NCBI GenBank assembly: GCA_033764435.1
Contig: JANRIX010000010.1
Coordinates: forward strand, 62,001-126,000
Direction of reading: 5' to 3'
Source of the DNA: JAEUMY01 sp033764435
Lineage (GTDB): Bacteria; Pseudomonadota; Gammaproteobacteria; Burkholderiales; Usitatibacteraceae
DNA: 64,000 nucleotides
Each line of letters starts with the position of its first letter. Within the stretch, counting starts at the first letter, position 1. Shown piece after piece: positions 58,875 through 64,000 of this stretch. The position numbers were made by a program, and so were the translations under genes. The notes under the pieces were generated by a model. It had not been told where the DNA came from. It searched no databases and saw nothing but the letters and a program-made list of their open reading frames with translations.

Positions 58875-59708
58875 ATGCAACTCATCCTCATCAGCGGTCT
58901 CTCGGGATCCGGCAAGAGTGTCGCGCTGAAGGCGCTGGAAGATGCGGGCTATTTCGCCGTCGACAATCTGCCGGCCACGCTCGTCTCGCAGTTGCTGGAG
59001 TGGGTGTCGGCGGACAAGGTCGCCGTGAGCGTGGATGCGCGCTCGGCCTCGACGCTGGAGAGCCTGCCCGCCACGCTGGCCGATCTCACCCAGCGTGGCA
59101 TCGACTGCCGCGTCGTTTTTCTTGAAGCGGGCAACGCCTCGCTCACCCGGCGCTTTTCCGAGTCGCGCCGCCCGCACCCGCTGGCTGATCGCTTCAACGG
59201 CATCGACGCCTGCATCGCCGAGGAGCGCCGCCTGCTGGCCGGGATTGCCGAGTTGGCGCATCGGCTGGACACCAGCGAGGTGGCGCCCAACACGCTGCGT
59301 GGCTGGATCAAGGACTGGCTGAAGCTGGATCGGGGCCGCATCACGCTCGCATTCGAGTCCTTCGGCTTCAAGCACGGCATACCGTCGGATGCGGATTTCG
59401 TGTTCGACGTGCGCTTCCTGCCCAACCCGTTCTATGACCCGGCACTCAAGGCGCTCACCGGCAACGACGAGCCGGTCGTCCGCTTCCTCCAGGAAGATCT
59501 CAACGTGAACCGGCTGATAGACGATGTGGCGTCCTTCATCCTGCGCTGGCTGCCCTCATTCATCCACGACAACCGCAACGCCATCACCATCGCCATCGGC
59601 TGCACCGGTGGCCAGCACCGCTCCGTCTATGTCGTGAACCAGCTGGCTGAACGCTTCGGCAGCAACCAGCAGGTGTTGGTGCGTCACCGGGAACTGGGAA
59701 CACCCTGA
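58875..59708 (+). CDS. rapZ: RapZ, RNase adapter and GTPase-like protein
   Basis: The 277-residue protein has Walker A GLSGSGKSVALKALEDAGYFAVDNLPATL and the C-terminal RFLPNPFYDPALKALTGNDEPVV, ... IGCTGGQHRSVYVVNQLA. In E. coli RapZ guides RNase E to GlmZ sRNA; here the role in cell-wall precursor control is inferred. It directly precedes a LON-domain gene, sharing one base (TGATG). Confidence 0.95.
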   Translation: MQLILISGLSGSGKSVALKALEDAGYFAVDNLPATLVSQLLEWVSADKVAVSVDARSASTLESLPATLADLTQRGIDCRVVFLEAGNASLTRRFSESRRPHPLADRFNGIDACIAEERRLLAGIAELAHRLDTSEVAPNTLRGWIKDWLKLDRGRITLAFESFGFKHGIPSDADFVFDVRFLPNPFYDPALKALTGNDEPVVRFLQEDLNVNRLIDDVASFILRWLPSFIHDNRNAITIAIGCTGGQHRSVYVVNQLAERFGSNQQVLVRHRELGTP

Positions 59709-60364
59709 TGCTGAAAAAAATTCTGGGCGCCGTCGGCGCCATGGGTGGCGCATCCGGGCTGGGTGCGACAGCCGCCGCGCAGCCGTATGAATTGCCGCTG
59801 TTCCCGCTGGGCACCGTGCTGTTTCCGGACGGCATCCTGCCCCTGCGAATATTCGAACAGCGCTACATGGACATGGCCAAGGCCTGCCTGAAGAATCAGG
59901 CGCCCTTTGGGGTGTGCCTGATCCGCGAAGGCGGCGAAGTGGGCGCGCCAGCCGTGCCCGAGTCAGTCGGCACCCTCGCGCGCATCGAGGACTGGGACAT
60001 GGAACAGCTCGGCGTGCTGCAGGTTCGCACCTCGGGTGGTGGCCGCTTCCGCGTGCTCGACACACGGGTCCATGACAACGGCCTCATCATCGGCACTGTC
60101 GAGAACATCGAGGACGATGCGCCCACCCAGGGCGACGAGTTCCTCGCCTGCCGAAACTTTCTTTCGCTCGTGCTGGCGAAGATCGGCAGCGATCGCCACC
60201 ATGGCGAGGCCCGCATGGATGACCCGTCCTGGGTCAGCTTTCGCATCACCGAAATCCTGCCCATCAGCCCGCGCATCAAGCAGAAGATGCTGGAACTCAC
60301 CGACGCCCGCATGCGGCTGGAAGTGGTGCACCGCGTGTTGAAGGATCAGCGGCTGGTCACCTGA
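59708..60364 (+). CDS. LON substrate-binding domain protein
   Basis: The 218-residue product consists of one N-terminal Lon-like domain without the AAA or protease parts: LPLFPLGTVLFPDGILPLRIFEQRYMDMAKACLKNQAPFGVCLI, ... GTLARIEDWDMEQLGVLQVRTSGGGRFRV. Such free-standing domains are of unknown function and may bind unfolded protein. A short Ala/Gly-rich segment precedes the domain. The LRIFEQRY motif here naturally gives a near-palindrome. Confidence 0.9.
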   Translation: MLKKILGAVGAMGGASGLGATAAAQPYELPLFPLGTVLFPDGILPLRIFEQRYMDMAKACLKNQAPFGVCLIREGGEVGAPAVPESVGTLARIEDWDMEQLGVLQVRTSGGGRFRVLDTRVHDNGLIIGTVENIEDDAPTQGDEFLACRNFLSLVLAKIGSDRHHGEARMDDPSWVSFRITEILPISPRIKQKMLELTDARMRLEVVHRVLKDQRLVT

Positions 60365-60397
60365 ACACCTCCGCCCGACCGTCGGGCCCCGAACAGA

Positions 60398-61468
60398 TCA
60401 GGCGGGTTTGGCCAGCAGCCGTTCAATCAATGTCTTGACCGGCTTCGGAATCGCGGCCTCGAGGGCGTCCTCGAGCGGCAACCACATGTGCCCCGGCATC
60501 GCGACCCGCGCCGGCTTGCGCCGCACATGCACCAGCCGGGGATGAATGGTGAGATGAAAGTGGGTGAACCCGTGCGGCAGTGGATCCAGCGCGGCACCGG
60601 GTCGCCCCTGCACGCCGATGCGAATATTCGCAACGGCGACGGGATCGTCGTCAACGCCGGTTTCCGGAAAACTCCAGAGCCCACCCCAGACACCCGTCGG
60701 CGGCCGCTTTTCCAGGAGCACATCCGGGCCCGCCATCACGATGAGCATGGCGGTCTCGCGTCGGGGAACGACCTTGGCCGGACGCGGTGTGGGCAATTCG
60801 TGGACCCGATCCTTGCGCCGGGCAACGCAGAGGTCTGCCAGCGGGCAGTCCCCGCATCGCGGCTTGCCCCGGGTGCAGAGCGTCGCACCCAGATCCATTT
60901 GCGCCTGGATGTAGACCGGCACATCACGCTCTGCCGGTAACAAGGATTCGGCCAGCGTCCACATGGCCGTCTCGACTGCCCGTTCGCCCGGAAAGCCCTC
61001 CAACCCGAAGCAGCGCGCCAGCACCCGCTTCACATTGCCATCCAGAATGGCATGGCGCTGGCCAAAGGCGAATGCGGCGATGGCTGATGCCGTGCTCCGG
61101 CCGATGCCGGGCAGCGCTTCGATGGCCTCACGGTCAGACGGAAAGCGCCCACGATGGCAGTCTCGCACCTGCTGCGCCGCGCGATGCAGATTGCGGGCGC
61201 GGGCGTAGTAGCCCAGACCCGCCCAGTGCGTCAGGACGTCGCTCTCGTCGGCATCAGCCAGCGCCAGCACGTCCGGAAAGCGCGCCATGAAGCGTTCGTA
61301 GTAAGGAATAACGGTTGCTACCTGAGTTTGCTGCAGCATGATTTCCGAGACCCAGATGCGGTAGGGGTCCCGGGTATTCTGCCAAGGCAGATCGTGCCGA
61401 CCATGGGTCTTGTGCCAGGCGATGAGTCGGGGAGCAAACAACTTTTCGGAGGAACGCGCAGCGGGCAT
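60398..61468 (-). CDS. mutY: MutY, adenine DNA glycosylase
   Basis: MutY removes adenine mispaired with 8-oxoguanine. The 356-residue protein has the HhH-GPD core SEIMLQQTQVATVIPYYERFM, LPGIGRSTASAIAAFAFGQRHAILDGNVKRVLAR with catalytic Asp, the Fe-S cluster CTRGKPRCGDCPLADLC, and a C-terminal NUDIX-like domain (PTGVWGGLWSFPE). A palindrome copy is in the linker of that domain. It converges with the LON gene, 33 bases away. Confidence 0.96.
   Translation of the reverse strand: MPAARSSEKLFAPRLIAWHKTHGRHDLPWQNTRDPYRIWVSEIMLQQTQVATVIPYYERFMARFPDVLALADADESDVLTHWAGLGYYARARNLHRAAQQVRDCHRGRFPSDREAIEALPGIGRSTASAIAAFAFGQRHAILDGNVKRVLARCFGLEGFPGERAVETAMWTLAESLLPAERDVPVYIQAQMDLGATLCTRGKPRCGDCPLADLCVARRKDRVHELPTPRPAKVVPRRETAMLIVMAGPDVLLEKRPPTGVWGGLWSFPETGVDDDPVAVANIRIGVQGRPGAALDPLPHGFTHFHLTIHPRLVHVRRKPARVAMPGHMWLPLEDALEAAIPKPVKTLIERLLAKPA
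60620..60631. repeat. GCGAATATTCGC in mutY
   Basis: Reads ANIR at residues 280-283, in the variable C-terminal domain. Last copy in the window. Confidence 0.98.
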
Positions 61469-61485
61469 CGCTTGGCTGAAGGAAG

Positions 61486-61559
61486 TGGAGCGGGTGAAGG
61501 GAATCGAACCCTCGTATGCAGCTTGGGAAGCTGCCGTTCTGCCATTGAACTACACCCGC
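61486..61559 (-). tRNA. tRNA-Gly (anticodon CCC)
   Basis: The 74-base cloverleaf reads GCGGGTG...CACCCGC with U73 and an encoded CCA (61488-61486). The anticodon loop TTCCCAA gives CCC, which reads GGG codons. The T arm has GGTTCGATTCC. A TACAAT at 61604-61599 could be its -10. It lies 17 bases from the mutY start. Confidence 0.95.
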
Positions 61560-61775
61560 CCGGCAGGGCTGCCATCAGAAGTGTCGGAGCAGGATGGCAT
61601 TGTAAACCGTCGTACTGCTCTACTGCGCGCCTCTGCCGGTCAACGAAACGGAACGGATCGTCGTTCTTCGCACAGGACCGATGCATCGGAATAAACTACG
61701 ATGGGTAGCAAAGGCAGGCTGCGCAAGATGCAGCTTCAACTCAATCAGAAAAGTCATGGAAATGGGGAGTGTCGC

Positions 61776-62246
61776 ATGAGAATCTTGAAGGTACTGTTGA
61801 TCGGCGTCGCGTTGAGCGCTGGCAGCGCGGCCGCGCAGAAGTGGGTGCAATGCGCGACGGAAGACGGTTACTGCAACGTCAATGGCACCGCTGTCGTGCA
61901 GTACGGCGCGGGACAACAATGGGCAAAGCGCAATGTGACGGGCGGCATTCGCTGCTCCAACCAGGTCTTTGGCGATCCGGCGCCGGGCATGCGCAAATCC
62001 TGCTACATCCAGGCCGCCGCCTCGACGGGCATGACCGGCAATCCGCCCAAATGGGTCGCCTGCGCCAAGGATTACAATTTCTGCAGATTCAACGGAACGC
62101 GTTCGGTCAGCTACGGCGTTGGCAACAAATGGCTGTATCGTTTGGCAACCGACGGCATCAACTGCGTGCCGGAATCATTCGGGAGCGACCCGGCACCGGG
62201 CGTACAGAAGACCTGCTACTACGACTCGGCCAACCTGCGGCGATAA
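61776..62246 (+). CDS. Secreted protein with two Cys-rich repeats
   Basis: The 156-residue product has a signal peptide ending in SAGSAAAQ and two tandem domains of about 57 residues: KWVQCATEDGYCNVNGTAVV..YGAGQQW...IRCSNQVFGDPAPGMRKSCY and KWVACAKDYNFCRFNGTRSVSYGVGNKW...INCVPESFGSDPAPGVQKTCY. Each has four Cys and a WxxCA...VxYG...FGxDPxPGxxKxCY pattern. Similar modules occur in secreted bacterial proteins, but I cannot give a function. ATG 61776 has GGGGAG upstream. Confidence 0.8.
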   Translation: MRILKVLLIGVALSAGSAAAQKWVQCATEDGYCNVNGTAVVQYGAGQQWAKRNVTGGIRCSNQVFGDPAPGMRKSCYIQAAASTGMTGNPPKWVACAKDYNFCRFNGTRSVSYGVGNKWLYRLATDGINCVPESFGSDPAPGVQKTCYYDSANLRR

Positions 62247-62444
62247 GCTCCCGCAGCACGCGTTGAGGCATCCAAGGTTCCCGCAGCCAGGATCGACCCG
62301 CCCGGCTGCGGGACGTCTGCAAGCCGTTCACGCCGTATTTGAGCAATTCGCGCGGCCGAGCTGCCGTTCAGCGCAATCCACGCCAACCGGGCGATCCATC
62401 CGGGCACAGTGCATTCCAGTTCAACCCGACCTGGAGTAATCGCC

Positions 62445-62894
62445 ATGCACACCACCCCGTGTTTCCGCCTCCCCCGCCGTGTCGCCCTGCGTACGGCTGT
62501 CTCGGCCCTGCTGATCATTGCCGGCCCTGCACTGGCAAACGAACTCACCATCGAAATTCAGGGCATCACCGAAGCCAAGGGCAGCGTCTATGTCGCCCTC
62601 TACGACAAGGCCGATACCTGGATGAAGAAAGCGGTCAAGGCGCAGGGCACCGTCGCCACGACAGGCAAAACCGTGATCGTGTTCAAGGACCTGCCTGAAG
62701 GTGAGTACGCCTTCAGCGCCTTCCATGACATCGATGGGGACAGGAAGATGGCGCGCAATGCGATGGGCATGCCCACCGAGCCGTGGGGATTCTCCAAGGA
62801 TGCAATGGGCATGTTCGGCCCGCCCAGCTTTGACGAGGCCAAGGTGAAAGTGCCCGCTGGCGGCACCACCACCGTCATGACACTGAAGAGCTGA
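62445..62894 (+). CDS. DUF2141 secreted protein
   Basis: The 149-residue protein has a signal peptide (ALLIIAGPALA) and the DUF2141 core: LTIEIQGITEAKGSVYVALYDKADTW, VFKDLPEGEYAFSAFHDIDGDRKMARNAMGMPTEPWGFSKDA, FGPPSFDEAKVKV. The family is periplasmic and its role is not known; it may be fused to or pair with carotenoid genes. GGAG lies before ATG 62445. Eight bases separate it from the next gene. Confidence 0.9.
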   Translation: MHTTPCFRLPRRVALRTAVSALLIIAGPALANELTIEIQGITEAKGSVYVALYDKADTWMKKAVKAQGTVATTGKTVIVFKDLPEGEYAFSAFHDIDGDRKMARNAMGMPTEPWGFSKDAMGMFGPPSFDEAKVKVPAGGTTTVMTLKS

Positions 62895-62902
62895 GGCGCG
62901 CC

Positions 62903-64000
62903 ATGAATCGCCGCCAGTTTCTGCTCAATACAGGCGTCCTGACTGCCGGATTGACCGGTGCCGGCGTGCTGCCCGCCTGGGCGCGCGCCGAGGAGGATGC
63001 ATACTTTGCCGGCTTCCGCGCCGGCCTGAAGCAGCATCGCTGGCTGGCTGCCTTTGCCGGTGTGGCTGCCGATCTCGACGCCGGGCCGGTCGCCTTTGAC
63101 GGGAGATTGCCCAGAGACCTGCGCGGTGTCCTTCACCGCAACGGCCCCGCCCTCTTCGAGCGCGCCGGCCAGCGCTATCACCACTGGTTCGATGGCGACG
63201 GCATGGTGCAGGCCTATGCCTTCACCGACCGGGGGCTGACACACCGCGGTCGCTTCGTGCGCACGCGCAAGTTCAAGTCTGAGGAGGCGGCAGGCCGCTT
63301 CCTGCATCCCGGTTTTGGCACGACCGCCAAGGTCAAGGTGCCCATCACCGGGCCGGACGCGGTCAATCCGGCCAACACCAATGTGCTGGTGCATGCCGGC
63401 CGTCTGCTGGCGCTCTGCGAAGCGGGTTCCGCGCATGAAATGAATCTTGAGACCATGGCAACGGTCGGCACGGTCACCTGGCGCGACGACCTGAAGGGCA
63501 TGCCCTTTTCCGCCCACCCGAAGCTGGAGCCTGACGGCACGCTGTGGAACTTCGGCGCGTTCAACAATCACATCGCGCTCTACCAAATCGGTGCCGACGG
63601 CAAGCTGGACAAGGCGGAAGTGATCAAGGCGCCGGACGTGGCGATGTGCCATGACTTCGTGGTGTCGCAACGCCATCTCGTTTTCGTGCTGCCGCCGATG
63701 CGCATGAACATCGAGAAGCTGCGTGCCGGGAGCTCGTTTGTCGACGCGATCGACATCCTGAAGGACGCGCCGATGCGGGTGCTGACCGTCGAGAAGGGCG
63801 ACTTCTCGCGCAGGAAGATGTATGAGCTGCCGCCCGGATTCGTCTTCCACTTCGGCAATGCCTGGGAGGACAAGGACGGACTGATCCGCTTCGACTACGT
63901 GCGCTCCGACCCGGGCGCCGATGTGATGACCGCGACCATGCGCGCCCTGATGCGCGGGGACGTGGCCGGCATGGGCGATCCCGGCAACTCCTTGTCCACC
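62903..64000 (+). CDS. Carotenoid oxygenase family protein (runs off the window)
   Basis: The visible 366 codons begin MNRRQFLLNTGVLTAG, a Tat-like signal, and continue with the carotenoid cleavage oxygenase pattern: GRLPRDLRGVLHRNGPALFERAGQRYHHWFDGDGMVQAYAF, NPANTNVLVHAGRLLALCEAG, FSAHPKLEPDGTLWNFG and MCHDFVVSQRHLVF with iron-ligand histidines. Such enzymes cut carotenoids or stilbenes with iron and O2. The C-terminal part with the last His ligand is missing only because the window ends. Confidence 0.9.
   Translation, partial: MNRRQFLLNTGVLTAGLTGAGVLPAWARAEEDAYFAGFRAGLKQHRWLAAFAGVAADLDAGPVAFDGRLPRDLRGVLHRNGPALFERAGQRYHHWFDGDGMVQAYAFTDRGLTHRGRFVRTRKFKSEEAAGRFLHPGFGTTAKVKVPITGPDAVNPANTNVLVHAGRLLALCEAGSAHEMNLETMATVGTVTWRDDLKGMPFSAHPKLEPDGTLWNFGAFNNHIALYQIGADGKLDKAEVIKAPDVAMCHDFVVSQRHLVFVLPPMRMNIEKLRAGSSFVDAIDILKDAPMRVLTVEKGDFSRRKMYELPPGFVFHFGNAWEDKDGLIRFDYVRSDPGADVMTATMRALMRGDVAGMGDPGNSLST

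Noticed and set aside
59845..59856. GCGAATATTCGA in the LON-domain gene
   Set aside because: It encodes LRIFEQRY, a conserved motif of the family, and lacks the last base of the palindrome.
1..64000. Insertion sequences or transposase genes
   Set aside because: No transposase-like protein was found in any frame; the mobile signals here are limited to short repeats and the rnpB 3' duplicate.

Overview
The window reads as chromosomal DNA of a GC-rich betaproteobacterium. The evidence is gene content and order: a complete division and cell-wall (dcw) cluster with murB next to ddl, the rfaE2, kds-lpt-rpoN-hpf-ptsN-hprK-rapZ block, a TctC (Bug) solute receptor and a DUF3025 gene. I cannot name the species. 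Nearly all space is coding and most neighbours overlap by 1-4 bases.

Layout. 1-18458 (minus strand): lpxC (cut by the window edge), ftsZ, ftsA, ftsQ, ddl, murB, murC, murG, ftsW, murD, mraY, murF, murE, ftsI, ftsL, rsmH and mraZ, driven from a promoter near 18.6 kb that carries MraZ-type TGGG boxes. 18.9-20.6 kb: a small accessory patch with a BrnA-like/ORF6N gene pair, a decayed duplicate of the 3' end of rnpB, a small membrane ORF, and rnpB itself. 20.6-27.2 kb: DUF3025, pyrC, rsmI, and an lpoA-yraN-dolP-like envelope group, then a TPR-methyltransferase. 27.2-34.2 kb (minus): a tightly overlapped membrane-lipid cluster (FAD oxidoreductase, DUF1365, cyclopropane synthase, chalcone-isomerase-like, MFS, DUF3833, SDR, SnoaL-like). 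34.5-38.7 kb (plus): a diiron desaturase-like gene, rfaE2, a DUF6714-like gene, an FAD-linked oxidase, and a vapBC pair. 38.8-48.5 kb (minus): recQ, a SPOR protein, coaX, birA, a HAD phosphatase, a TctC receptor, a ChrR-like cupin with an ECF sigma factor, and a membrane histidine kinase. 48.7-49.6 kb: a sigma-54 promoter, a 32-residue membrane ORF and a type IV pilin-like gene. 49.6-60.4 kb: kefB-like antiporter, kdsD, kdsC, lptC, lptA, lptB, rpoN, hpf, ptsN, hprK, rapZ and a LON-domain gene. 60.4-64 kb: mutY, tRNA-Gly(CCC), a secreted Cys-rich tandem-repeat protein, DUF2141 and a partial carotenoid oxygenase.

The most striking signal is not a gene. The perfect 12-base palindrome GCGAATATTCGC occurs 24 times in 64 kb, where about 0.004 would be expected by chance. 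Twenty copies lie inside protein genes, mostly read as Ala-Asn-Ile-Arg or Arg-Ile-Phe-Ala. Two others sit directly before start codons (lpxC, rfaE2). It resembles the cyanobacterial HIP1 palindrome in density and placement, but has the form GCGA-ATAT-TCGC. Other repeat signals are a REP/MITE-like element inserted in frame in two genes, a mirrored array of GTGACNN heptads, and the duplicated rnpB 3' end.
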